This document shows positions 11,949 to 24,000 of a DNA stretch of 64,000 nt, piece by piece. Every line of letters begins with the position of its first letter. Position 1 is the stretch's first letter. The stretch is taken from positions 35,219,023 through 35,283,022 of the forward strand of contig CM057228.1 of NCBI GenBank assembly GCA_029891385.1, in the 5' to 3' direction. The stretch comes from Erythroxylum novogranatense. Taxonomy: Eukaryota > Streptophyta > Magnoliopsida > Malpighiales > Erythroxylaceae. The position numbers were made by a program, and so were the translations under genes. The notes below the pieces were generated by a model. It was not told where the DNA came from and searched no databases. It saw only the letters and a program-made list of their open reading frames with translations.

Positions 11949-12544
11949 CTTTGATGCTGGATGTGCAAGACATGTTGGAAGAGGACAAGTTGTTTAATTT
12001 CATAAGTGGCTTGCAAGGTTTGGCACAAATGGAGCTTCGAAGGCAGAACATGAAGGATCTCCTAAGTGTGATTGCGGCTGTGGATGCCCTGGTCGATCTC
12101 TAAATGCCACCACTGATTCGAACTAGCTACAAGGGTAAGAACAATGGTGGGATGCGGAATGGCTAAGAGAAAGGCAAAGATAAGGTAGGTGAATCTTCTC
12201 AAGGTAAGAAACAACCAAAAGGAGATATTGTTTGTTTCATTTATAAAAAGGTCACATTTTGCTCAAGAATGCCCAAGATGGAAGGTGGGTGAGGAGAAAG
12301 TAAATTCCATGGTCACAGAGAGGATGACTCGATGGAAGAAGTCTACCTTAATAGTTTTGTTGTATTGGGCACAATAGGCCTTGTGAAAGAGTGTATGAAC
12401 AAAAGCAAGGAGACACTTGATGGAGAGAGAATATGGTACGTGGGAGATGTCATAATGGCTAAGGAGTCTTTGAGGAAACCACACTTAGAGGACTGCCCTC
12501 AGTTTATTTCGATGAGGGCTCGATTTCTTCTAGTGGGAGTGGTT
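11949..12544 (+). pseudogene. 3' part of gypsy-type gag with zinc-knuckle remnant
   Basis: Continues the gag interrupted at 2479. The plus strand reads MLDVQDMLEEDKLFNFISGL and LRRQNMKDLLSVIAAVDALV, a typical Retrotrans_gag C-terminal region. Near 12230-12290 a degenerate CCHC knuckle appears (HFAQECPRWK), with frameshifts splitting its Cys residues. No protease or polymerase follows before the right LTR. The sequence just before 12545 is G-rich and may be the remains of the polypurine tract. Confidence 0.75.
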
Positions 12545-13051
12545 TGTTAGATCCTTAAGTCTAAGATAGCAGAATTGTGTGGGCATTAGCGAGCCTTGAC
12601 AAGTGTTCAACCACACTCACCTTAGCTAGTAGAATTCTATTAGGATTCTAACTTAGTCATCTAGAGGTGCCTATAAATAGCTCATTTGAGCCTTGATCTT
12701 CTTAAAAAATGGAGTGTGAGACAGACACTCTGAATAGATGAACATGGGAGACACATACAGTTGAGAGAACATTTCTTTGTATGCTTTAAGGGAAGTGATA
12801 AAGGTTGACAGTTTGTTGTATCTCTTTCTTGCATTATTATTAGCTTTGAATATTATATTGCTTCTGTAGTTTCTTGTGAGTATGAGACTTAAATACTGCG
12901 AAGGTCGTGAGGTGTTTAAGAACTAGATTGTTAGTCGACGATCACGTGGGGAAGGCCGAGTCTTGCTTAAATGGATATAAGTAAGATTGTCGTGCAAATG
13001 AGTAGGCGTGACTTGCAGATAAGTTCGGTGCTTAAGAAGACCTTTGTAACA
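12545..13051 (+). repeat. Right LTR of the gag-only element
   Basis: 507 bp, from TGTTAGATCC to GTAACA, followed by CACGG (13052-13056), the probable right target copy. It matches 717-787 and 1454-1884 of the left LTR but lacks the roughly 660 bp between them. TATA box at 12672-12679. Confidence 0.8.
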
Positions 13052-13056
13052 CACGG

Positions 13057-14590
13057 TGAGAGATGCCTACAAACATAAACTTTTAGGTTGCTAACATAGC
13101 TATAGGCCAAGCATAAATGGGTGGGTCTTGCCAGTGCTTTTGATGACTGACCTGCTTTCTAGATGTTGGGCTAGTATAAAAAGGCTAGCAAAGATGAACT
13201 AGCATAAATGGAAAAAAAATTTAGTGACTTTAGCCTGTATATGATAACAAATTGATAATCTAATATGGGCTTAATTTTAATTGCGCTAGCCAGTTTAGTT
13301 TTATGTGCCAGTAAATAAGTTTTAATTGGAAAGTACGATTAACTATAATTAATAAAAAATGCTTAAGAATAATTTTTTACTAACATTATGAAATTGAATT
13401 AATTCAGAATAATTAGAAAATAAGTTTTAAATTAAACCATGTTTATCAATTTTATTAATTTAATACTAATAATTTGAAATTAGTATTTTTTAATTTAATT
13501 ATGATTTTCTAGTTTAATAATAATTTAATATCAAATTTCTAATTCAATTTGATTAATCCAATAATAATTAGAAACAAATTTCTAATTACAATGAAATAAT
13601 TATAATTTGATTAGTTTAACAATATTTGAAAGTTAGTTTTGATTAAACTACAATTATCAAGAATTCATTAGGTTATGGACATGAATTCATCATCATGTTA
13701 GTCAAAGAATTTATTTATTTAATGATTTCGGGATTTTATGAGTGATTTCTTATTCTTGAAAATTAGTTTTTAAGAAAATGCCCATTATGATAAGCAGACC
13801 TAGATTTTTGCAAAATGTGACACATATGGAACATGTTATCTTCATGTTAGTGCAATCATTTTGGATATGGTTCCTACCCAAAGAAGATGTAACATAAGAC
13901 ATTATTATTATTAATAACTTAACATAAGAGATGTGTTTTAAAGGATGTTTGGCTTTTGCATATGTTTAAGAGAAGCACACGACTTTACTCTCATTATTGT
14001 CATAACAAAAAAGTGAAAATTTAACTATGCTTTGGAATATATATTTTTTATTCCAAAAATGTTTAGTTGGATAGTGAAAATGTTTTTAAGAGAAATTTGA
14101 AGAAGGCAATTGATTACAACTTTGTATCATATCATCTTCTTGATTGAAATAATTAGCACTATTACATATCAAGCTTTAAGGGCATTATTATATTACTAAA
14201 TTGACTCTATTATGTAAGATTTGTTACATTTAGGCAATGTACATTTTATGTCATAATTTTGTTTTGAACTAAGTTGTACTAGACTATATGTATTTTATTC
14301 ATTTATGTATATCAAACTTGATATTTCCAATTTTTTACGTTTGAAGTACAAAAGATAACTTTTATTGTATGAAATAATGTTTCAACATGGTTTTGAAACT
14401 GATATTTTTATTACACATTTTGGGAAATGTTATTGTTTTTAACAAATCTGAGTTTAAAGTGTAAAGAATAATGCTTTATTTTATGAAATTACATTTTTGA
14501 ATAACTTTGCATTTGGATTTTAAACGAAGACTTTGTTGCATAAAACAATGTTTTGTAATTTACAAATGCATAAACGAGTTATGTATTATG
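13057..14590. other. No gene seen; very AT-rich sequence
   Basis: Long TAATT/AATTA-rich stretches (13320-13680) and no sustained coding frame. It may be old transposon sequence, but I recognise no family. Confidence 0.5.
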
Positions 14591-15768
14591 CATGTAATTG
14601 TTCTTTTTTGGCTTAGAGCTATAGTATGGTTTCATTTTATCGGTTAGACCGATAAATAAAAATATGACGCTTTACTTGATCTTTGTACATAATTTTTGTA
14701 TATGATTTTGGTGATTGGTGAGGAGAATATTGGTCAATCGTGTGCAGGGCACAATTGATTAAGCAACTCCCGTACCCTTGACGTTGGTACATAAAAGTCG
14801 AGTCGTCGTATCGACACCTTTTTGTGGGACTCACGGATGATTTCACACCTGGGGTCTGGACACTGACGAGGTCATCACCTAGGGTCATGACTCTTTTGTC
14901 GATTGTAGTCCAGACTCACCACAGATGACCAAAAATTGGTAGGTGTACACATTAGTTTGGCCAATTAGTAGCGACACACATGATTATTTTGGCTTATCCT
15001 GTTTTTTTTTTTACGAGACTTGATTTATACATATGATGTTTTTATGTTTTTGTGTACTGGAACTGAAACCTATGTTCATCGGATGGGTGATTAATAGGCT
15101 GGGCCTATATGGTTCTTAACCAGTATACGATGAGGCATAGGCTAGGCCTATGTGTTTTTATGTCATGTATGTTCACTTTATAGGTTATCTACACTATCTT
15201 GGTGTGTATCGAGTTCTATTTGTGATATATGTTTTTCCTGCTCACTGAGTACATAGTGTACTCACCCCCTCCACTTCCCAACCATTTAGGTTGATTTAGT
15301 GAGTTTGAAGCTTTGAGTGGATCGTGCAATTTTTTTGACATTTCGGGGTATTACCGCACGTGGGTAGTTTCTGTCTTAGATTTTAGTTGTATAGTGGCTC
15401 ATGAACTATTTTACTTCTTTTATTATATTGTTTGTGTTGATATGCTTTATGACTAAATAAATTAAACTCTTGATTGTTTTGTTGATGAAAAAGACTTTAA
15501 GTATGAACTTTTGATATTGTTGTTGAGGTTGCCTTGAGTGGACTTTAAGGTCCTAAAGTTGTGGTTGGATGTGAATATAGAAGTGTGTTTAAATTATTAG
15601 CAGATTTTGGGATTTTTAAAACACAACCATTGTGCTACCCAAATTTTTCAAAAAAATTAAAAAAATTATTTAGTTAACCTTGCATAGTCGGATTAAGGAT
15701 ACCGTTAGTGTTTTTAGCCTGGTTATGCGGCAGTTGTCATAGGCCCGATGTGGTATCGGGTCGTGACA
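14590..15768 (+). repeat. Probable 3' part of a Ty3/gypsy-type LTR
   Basis: Ends in GGTATCGGGTCGTGACA (15752-15768). This resembles LTR 3' ends that pair with a TGTCACGACCCG start. The stretch GCTCACTGAGTACATAGTGT with following CTCACCCCCTCC (15239-15272) resembles the conserved 'gctcacc' block of the LTRs at 24.4, 30.4 and 61.7 kb. No matching 5' end or second copy was found, so this is a fragment or solo LTR. Confidence 0.4.
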
Positions 15769-16090
15769 TCTAGTCATTATTTTGTTAAGAAACTTTCACG
15801 AAGGTCAAGTCAAGACCTATATCTAAAACTTTCATTCTTTGAGTTTCTTCAAATTGGTGCTCTAAAGATATGAAAAATAGATCGAAATAGAAAGATAAAA
15901 TTGAAACCAGAATTTCAACCTACCTTAATAACTTCTTTCCTTCTCCTCTTCTCTTCCCTTTTTTCTTTCCTTCTCTTCTCATTTTCATTTTTCTCTCGCT
16001 TCTAACCTTATGGTTGACTTCTACTCTCACTTTATTTCCTTTTTCATCCATTTTTCCTAGAAATTCAAGAAGGTCAAACTAATCCATGTG
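15769..16090. other. No gene seen
   Basis: Pyrimidine-rich stretch at about 15935-16010 and no recognisable coding sequence. Confidence 0.5.
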
Positions 16091-16425
16091 TTACCATTCT
16101 ATTAGTCTATGTGTCACCCTTCTATTGGTACATATGTTATCCTTCTATTAGTCCATATATTACTATTCTATTGTTCCATGTGTCACCCTTCTATGGGTGC
16201 ATATGTTATCCTTATATTAGTCCATATATAACTATTCTATTGATCTATGTGTCACTTACTTTAGGTTTCACATGTCACTCATTTAAGCCTACATATGTCA
16301 CTACTTATAAGGCTACACATGTCACCAATTATAAGGCTACATATGTCATCATTTGTAAGGCTACATATGTCACCATTCTAAAGCTCCACATGTCACAAGT
16401 CTAAAGTGTCATTTGTCACAAATTT
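16090..16425 (+). repeat. Compound tandem repeat (about 69 bp units, then about 24-28 bp units)
   Basis: GTGTCACCCTTCTATTGGTA-type units recur at about 16111, 16180 and 16249, giving a period near 69 bp. From about 16280 a shorter unit takes over, built on GGCTACATATGTCACCA. The 97-codon open frame across it (16111-16404) simply reflects the repeat. Confidence 0.75.
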
Positions 16426-16602
16426 AAAGGGTCACTTTTCCCTCATATACTCAAACCACTTGTCATCCATTTAACTGAGCCATTTGTTACTTATTTCCAA
16501 TGCCACATGTCGTCATTTCATAGGCCTAATCAACCTAAATTTCCATGTATCAATTTGTCTTACTTTTTAACATTTGTCTTAGACTAGATGCACATATCAC
16601 CT

Positions 16603-17276
16603 CATCACTTACTCAATTATAACAATAAATTCCCAATTAACGAATTATAATCCATATTCATGTTATTAGTAAACCAAAATACAAAACATTGGGAATGCAC
16701 ATTCATTTTCTTTCCATACCCCCTAAATTATGTCAATTGAGTGCATATACTATCTTGCAATGTTTTCTAAATCATTATTCATATGTGTATATGAATAGTA
16801 TATGTTGGAACCCCTCCCCGGTGAGTCGCGGGTCCAACGTCCTGCGTGACATTTGGACGCGCATCCCATGAGGGAGGGATTCCTCACCAGGAACTTAAAC
16901 TCAAAACAGACTTAATTTAATGTCATCCGTACCAATCTCCATCACTTACTCAATTATAACAATAAATTCCCAATTAACGAATTATAATCCATATTCATGT
17001 TATTAGTAAACCAAAATGCAAAACATTGGGAATGCACATTCATTTTCGTTCCATACCCCCCAAATTATGTCAATTGAGTGCATATACTATCTTGCAATGT
17101 TTTCTAAATCATTATTCATATGTGTATATGAATAGTATATGTTGCAACCCCTCCCCGGTGAGTCGCGGGTCCAACGTCCTGCGTGACATTTGGACGCGCA
17201 TCCCACGAGGGAGGGATTCCTCACCAGGAACTTAAACTCAAAACAGACTTAATTTAATGTCATCCGAACCAATCTC
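16603..17276 (+). repeat. 337 bp tandem duplication
   Basis: 16603-16939 and 16940-17276 are nearly identical head-to-tail copies starting CATCACTTACTCAATT. Each holds a GC-richer core with CCCCGGTGAGTCGCGGGTCC and GACATTTGGACGCG. Only a handful of single-base differences separate them, so the duplication is recent relative to the surrounding elements. Confidence 0.92.
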
Positions 17277-17637
17277 GAGGATTTCATCCTAGTAATCCTC
17301 CATTAAAAATTGATATGCTTCGGGCCCATAATTAAATCCGATTCCTAAGCTAAAATGAAATTCCATGTCTCTATAATAATTAGAAATGAAAATCACTTCA
17401 ATCGGAGCTTCCGAGATCAAGAAATCATCGGAATACGGAAGCATGTTCAATATGTCCGACTAATAGTCTCTCTCTTTGATAAAATCTGACAAAATTCAAC
17501 TTAATCCCACAAATTCTAAAATTTGTATGAGATGGTAGAAAATTTTTCTTAGAAAACTAATGCTTCAAAAATCGAGCGAATCGGAGGCCAAACAAAAAAG
17601 TTACAAGTAAAAGAGTGAGAGGAGGACATTTAGAAAT

Positions 17638-17687
17638 TAGGCGTAGGCACGTCTAAGAAATTTAGAGACTAGGCGTGGCCACGCCTA
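17638..17687. repeat. Palindromic repeat pair in LTR
   Basis: TAGGCGTGGCCACGCCTA (17670-17687) is a perfect 18 bp palindrome. A diverged copy TAGGCGTAGGCACGTCTA lies 32 bp upstream (17638-17655). Confidence 0.85.
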
Positions 17688-17696
17688 AGGATGAAA

Positions 17697-18650
17697 TCTG
17701 GATTTGTAGAAAAATTTCAGAATTTACAAAAATCATAACTTTTGTTCCCAAACTCTAAAATTGACAAATTGGGTATAAAATGAAAGCTCAAAGGAAGCTC
17801 TACAACTTCCATGAAGGATGGAAAAACTAGTCTGGTCTTTAAGAGGTTCAAAAAGTGCTTCAAAGTTTCTGCCAAATTGAAAAGGGTTCTATAATATGTC
17901 AGAAGTTTGAAAAACCATATCTTTTAACAAAAAAGTCCAAAAATGGTGCATTATACCCCATTGGAAAGATAAAAAGATAATCTACAAGTTTTATGAATGG
18001 AGAAAAAAATCAATTCAGTCGTTTAAAGAGGTAAAAACCCTCTCAAAGTTTCTGCCTATACAATAGCCAATGGAACAGTAACTTGACCAAATGAACAGTA
18101 CCTGCCATTTTCCCAACCTCATAACTTTTTATTCCTAATTCCAATAATTGCAAATTATACATCAATAGATAGGGAAAAAGACAAGCTACATTTTCTATGA
18201 AGAGTGCAAAAATCAAAGTAGACTCTAAGGGGGTAAAAAACCCTTCCACAGGTACTGCACAATTATGACCCTTATCAACAGTAACTGAAATCTTTCAGCC
18301 CTCATAACGTTTTCATCCTAAGTCCAAATTTGACCAATTATACATCATTGGAAAGCTTTAAACAATTACTACATTCTTAAAGAAGACATCCCAATTCAAT
18401 TCAAGCTCTAAGACCTTCGAAAACCCAAATCAAGTTTCTGCCCAAATTTACCAAATGAACAGTAACTGAACTAGGTCTAACCCCTATAAGTTTTTACTCC
18501 CAACTCCAAATAAGACACATTATACGCTATTAGAAAGCTATAAACATATGCTACAATCTTCAAGAAGATCTCCCAACCTAATTCAAGCTTTAAGAGGGTC
18601 TAAAACCCAAGCGAAGTTCTGTCCATTTTAGGAAAAATTGGACAGCACCT
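17697..18650 (-). repeat. Array of about five degenerate 185-200 bp modules
   Basis: Units begin near 17700, 17895, 18080, 18285 and 18470. In each, CATAACTTTT or a variant is followed by a TCCAAATTTGACCAATTATAC-like line, then ATTGGAAAG, CTACA, CTCTAAG-G, AAACCC and finally AAGTTTCTGCC with AATGAACAGTAACT. Related units occur in other LTRs of this window. Confidence 0.75.
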
Positions 18651-19198
18651 CCCGTATAATTGCTCTAGCCAAAACTTCAAGTTTCTCATCTAAACTCTAT
18701 TACCTGCATAAAGAAAGCTCAATATCCAAGCTTCCACAACACAATCTAATCCAATTATCCCAAACTCCAATGGAAGTAACACACTCTTAGGCATCTATTC
18801 ATTTCAAAACCTAAAGAAATACAATCTTATGCTTGCTTTTATCAATTTCAATCTTACGTCCATACATTCTTAGAAAACATATACAAGGTACATTTAAAAT
18901 TCGAAATCCTTATATTTACATGGAAATAAGTTAATACAAATCTTCAGAGAGCATTCTAGCCCGATTACATACAAAATGTTAAAAGTGAAAGTACAAAGAA
19001 CAACAATTAGCCAATATGCTAGCTAATGCTTTGTTTTCTCAAAACATGACTTCAAAAGCAAAATGCATCGGAGTATCGCCCTAATCTCGATGCGGTGACT
19101 CAGTTTCTCGCTCAATACCTGTGGAGGAGAAATGGAAGGGTGAGCTTGACGGCTCCGTGGGTAATAACTTAATAAACGAAAAAATAAGCACAAAACAT

Positions 19199-19227
19199 TA
19201 TTCATTCATTCATTCATTCATTCATTT
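19199..19227. repeat. ATTC microsatellite
   Basis: About six to seven tandem copies of the tetramer TTCA/ATTC. Confidence 0.9.
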
Positions 19228-20935
19228 TCAAAACAATGTCACATTGATAAAAGCATTTTTCACTTTTCAAAACTCTTCACATAATTTATCACATCAAACA
19301 ATTTACAAACTTAACACATCACAAAACAACCTAACATTTCACAAAATCACAAACAAAGTGGTTCGGGTGGATCCGAAACAGAACGTACTACACATTTCTG
19401 CGAAGCAGTCATGTGTAGCCGTGACTTTTGGGAGTCTGTGAGGAATTCCAATGCCACTAGCGGGCAGGCGGGAGAAGCCTATGGGTAGACAGGTGTACCT
19501 GACTCTTATGGGACCACCACAAACCTAAATAAAACATGCATTTCACATAATTCACACAATTCAAACTCATTACCCTCAATTGGCCTTTGCCAAATTCACT
19601 TTCACATAATTTGCCAAAATGACAATTTTTTCCGAAATCACAAATTCTTGTCTTTTTCACTTAACAAACCATTAAACAAATCATTCCAACATAAATTCAT
19701 AATCAAAGAACATCACATACAAGTTCAAAACATCACAAAGAGTAAATCCTACAAAATTCTAAGTCATTGGAAACCTTAATTAGCATTTATTATAAAAACG
19801 GTAATATGCCTATTAACTCAATTATTAAGGAATCGCCCACCTTAAATTCCTTTAGCTTGTAGGTTGGTCAATTTGCCTTGGCTCTTCCTCTAATTGCCTC
19901 ACTTCACCTTCATCAATACAATAATCCCAATTTAACATAGGATATCAAAATTGGACATTTCTAAGGAAAGGAAAACGTGAAGTTATTCCTATCTAACCTT
20001 ACCCATACCTATCCTAAGCTATTAGCATCAAAACCCAATGAAGAATCTCCAAGAAAATTCAAAATTCCCTTACCTTAATGAAACCCACGAATTCCTTCTT
20101 TTGCCTCCAATGAAGGAATAAACTCTTCCTTTCCACTTTCTTCTTAAAAAAAAAACACTTAAACCCTCCTTTCTAAAGCATAGAAACCTAAGCTCTTACT
20201 TCTCTTCTTCTTCTTCTTCTTCTCCCACCCTTGGCCGAAAGTCACCTTCTTGCTTTCTCCTTTGTGAATTTCGTAAGTCTCTTAAAAGGCTTAAGGAAGA
20301 CTTGTTTCTTAAATTAACCTGAGCCCTCAAAACTACAACGTTTTATTTACTCTTCTTTTTCCTTAACAATTTTCGTAAGTCTATTAAAAGACTTAGGTAA
20401 ATTAAGTTGCTTCCTTCCTTCATACGGCCACTACTCATCCTTCCTTCTTTCATTCTCCTTTCTTAACTTAAATGCCATTAAAAGGACTATAATGCCCCTC
20501 CTTATAAGCCTTAACTCTTAAAAACCTAAGTGAGCTTCCTAATTTGCCCTTATGCCTCTCTTATTCTTTTTAATTCTAACAATTTATCAAAATTATAATT
20601 TTAACTAAATACCCCCAATTAATTTCTATTAAATAGTACTAAAAATCCCAAATTATTCTAATTAAAAGAAATTATCAATCTAAACCTCAAAATAAATAAA
20701 ACATGCTTAATGCGAATCGAAGCCCAACAGTATGCATGTGAACGAAATGTACCTCATAAATTCTTAACTGAAATAGCTCATGTGATTCAATCTAACAGTT
20801 TAATCTTTTAACAATTTTAAGAGGCAGGATATTACATTCAACACCAAAATCTCTTCTTTTTTTTATAAAAGGGATGATGGTTTAATGACTAAGGATGGAG
20901 ATGAAGTATCCTAAGAGATTGAATCAGAGTTGAAT

Positions 20936-21014
20936 AATGATGTCATTTAAATAGAATATATAGATATATCATTATAATGATGTCATTTGAATAGAATATA
21001 TAGATATATCATCA
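20936..21014 (+). repeat. Two tandem copies of a 40 bp unit
   Basis: ATGATGTCATTTAAATAG and ATGATGTCATTTGAATAG begin units 40 bp apart, each continuing through AATATATAGATATATCAT. They lie directly left of the large LTR starting at 21029. Confidence 0.85.
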
Positions 21015-21028
21015 TTCTATAGGGGAGA

Positions 21029-24000
21029 TGTTGGACCCCGATTTTTAAGTGGAATTGAGAAATAAGAAATGATATAAAATAAGTGTTATATATATATATA
21101 TATGTTGTATGTATGCTTTAAGGAAACTTATGAGAAAAGCATTATTGGATGTTGATGTATTTGAAAATTGTGGAGATTGGTATGGTTTATAAAAGTTCAA
21201 GTGGATGAGTTGATTGAAATGAAGTTAAATAGCAAGAATTAAAAAGAAAAAGTGTAAAAATTTGAAGAATTTAGAAAGTTTGACTTTGGGGATGAATAGT
21301 GAAAAAATTGTTTGACTTGGGAGTTGACTTTTTGATTTTGGGAGAATTTGAGAAAATTATCTTCTGAAAATTTGTAGTTTATGTCAAGAGCTTTCTGTAG
21401 CCATAAAGTTTGATATTTTTCGATATCGGGAGTGAGAGTTATGATCAGTCAAAGTTCACTTGAAGTTTGACTTTTTGAGGAAAAAGTTGACTTTTTGATG
21501 GAGGAAGATGAAAGAGAAAGCAAATTTTCGAAATTTTGAGGGCTTTTAGCATGAGTTTGGAGTAGATACATGAAGGAAAAAGATAGAAAATGAAGAAAGC
21601 TAGCATTGGGAACCAAGAAATCTGAAAATAGAAAGAGAAAAAGGTAAGAGAAAAGTTTTAAGTTTTGAGTTATTCTTGAAATTTTGGTTTAGATTAATTA
21701 GAAATGATGTGGGTTTATGTGCTATGAGATTAATTTTAGTGATTGTCAAGTATAATGAGTTAATTTTGGTTATGGAAGATTCTAGAGAGAGAAAGCTTAG
21801 TGAAGAAGAAGATGAATAGTAAATTTTGGGGAGTTTTTGAAATTGTTGCTTTAGATTGCTTGAATTAGTGATGAATTTGAGATATCCTAAGTTAATTTTG
21901 ATGTTTATGCTTTAGGTGAAGTTTAATTTGTAAATTTGTAAATTGGAGGTTTAGGCTTAATTTGAAATTTGGGGATTTTGTGAATTAATGGTGTAGAATC
22001 ATCAATACTAGTATGAATTGGTGAAATATGAAATCAATTTTAAGGAAATTGTGATTTATGATATGGAATTTGTGTAAATTGGTTTAGGCCAATTTTGAAA
22101 ATTGGGGATTTTCAAAATTGGAGATTTAAATAGCTTGAATTTATATGGAATTGGTGAATTCCTAAGTTAATTTTGAAGTTTTTATTATTTATGATGTGAA
22201 TTTGGATGATTATGGTTTAGGTTTTGTTAAATTGGAAGAGAGAGAGAAGCAAAGGTCAAAGTGAAGCATTGGACAAGATGCTTGCATGGAAATAAGGTGG
22301 GTGTCATATTTATTTACGAAATTATGAGCTTTGTAAGTGTTCTAAAAAAAAAATCCGAAAGTGAAAGTGTTTGAAAATGTGTTGTTTCGGATATTGTAAA
22401 TTTATTGTTTTGAATACTTTGATACAATTGAAAGATTGTTTGCTCGAGTTAAAAAAAACAAAAATTTAGAAGATGAATGCTTTGAAAGTTTATCGTATAC
22501 TTTCTAAAACCTAGAAGGAAAGTATTTCGATTTTATTAAGAAAATGTTTGAAAATTATAAATTCCAAATATTTGTGAAAATATTTATTGAATATAGTTAT
22601 GTAAAGATTTGAAAGCTTATGATTTCGAATGTTTATGAAATAATACAAAATGTTGTTTATAAAAGTAATTGAAAATGATGATTTCAACATTCTTGACGTT
22701 ATTTATAAAATATGGTTTATCTAAGTTTATGATTTCAAAGTGTTTAAAAGTTTATGATTTTGAAATTGTTTATAAAAGTGTTTAAAAAATTATGATTTCA
22801 AATTAATTATGTAAAGGTTTGAAATTTGGATTTCAATGATTTCGAGAAGGTGGAAGAAAGAAAGTATCGAATTTTGGTATTGATTTCAAATGGTTTGGAA
22901 AATTGCTCCAAGTTCTAAGTGTTTGAAAATTTGATTTCAATATTTTGGAATTGATTTTAAAATCGTGTTTAAATAAAGGTTTGAAAGTGATTGTTTTGAA
23001 ATCGTTTATAACATATCGTTGACAAAACGCTTGAAAATATTTATGATTTCGAATAGTTTGAATTAGTGATAAAAGATTGGTTTTGTAAGATTTTTGAATG
23101 TTTCGAATTTGTTATAAAAATATTTCTTATGAAAATGATTGGAAAATTATGATTTCTAAATGTTTTTGAAATAGGTATAAAAATGTTGTTTTTGAAAAAA
23201 AAATGTTTGGAAAATCATGATTTCATCGTTTTGGAAAGTAGGAAAACTATGATTTCGAATGCTTTTGGGAATTAATTATAAAATATCGTTTATGTAATTG
23301 TTTGATTTTCGTTTGATGAAATTCTTTACTTTCGGAATAACTTTAGAAATTTTGTTATATGTGCAATGATATGAGAAATTGAAACTTTCAATTTCGAAAG
23401 TTTTCAAAGGTTTTAAATATTGATAGATTTCGAGCATGTCCGAATTACTAAAATTATTACAAAAGTTAGATTTATTGTTTTAAAGGATTTTGGAAATTGA
23501 TTTAAGAAAATTTATTATTCAAGATATTCAAATTTTAAGAAATTGTTATTTATGTTTTGGAAAATCAAGGAGAGAAATGTTTTGGAAATCGATTTAAGAA
23601 ATTAAAATGATTAGTGATTTTATTGTTTTGAATAAAAGGTGAAAATCGTGGTTTAAATTTTGGATGAGAAATGTGTATTGTGATTTTAAAGGTGTAAGAA
23701 TTATGTTTCAAAGGAATTGATAAGTTGTTATCTATTTTGTGTTGCATACTTGTTTGATGAACGATCAGTGAATTTGTAAGAATTTGATTGGTGTATTTGT
23801 ATTTTTGCAATATGACATATGAAATTATGTGCTTAGTGAATGTGACCGTGTCTAGTAAGACACGACATGACAATGTGAAATTTCAAAAGTGCCTTCGGCA
23901 ACTGTTTGTTTTAAGCATGAATATGTGAATTGTATGGGTTTGGTCAGTCCTCCATAGAGTCAAGCACTGCCTCCTCCGATAGCCTTCTCCCACCGCCTGC

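Larger units (their letters stand above)
717..13051 (+). mobile_element. Gag-only LTR retrotransposon (TR-GAG type), split by a copia element
   Basis: Two related LTRs (717-1884 and 12545-13051) on the plus strand enclose an interior of only about 1.19 kb once the nested copia element at 2480-11948 is removed. The interior starts with a primer-binding site and encodes a decayed Ty3/gypsy-type gag with a zinc-knuckle remnant. No protease, reverse transcriptase or integrase is present. Five-base flanks CATGG and CACGG fit a target duplication with one later mutation. Non-autonomous elements that keep only gag are known in plants as TR-GAG elements. An internal deletion of a full gypsy element is the alternative. 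The two LTRs differ in length (1168 against 507 bp). Confidence 0.75.
17460..20836 (-). repeat. LTR-like block in minus orientation
   Basis: The right end reads GGCAGGATATTACA, giving TGTAATATCCTGCC on the minus strand, a usual LTR 5' end. Inside, from right to left, are: a block at about 19400-19500 resembling the LARD LTR core (GGGAGAAGCC); a GTGAGCTTGACGGCTC block at 19140; an array of five degenerate units of about 190 bp (17697-18650); and a palindromic cluster (17638-17687). The same order occurs in the minus-oriented LTR at 61-64 kb. The left end and a partner LTR were not found, so the start is approximate. Confidence 0.5.

Noticed and set aside
16111..16404. 97-codon open frame
   Set aside because: Entirely tandem repeat; no protein family features.
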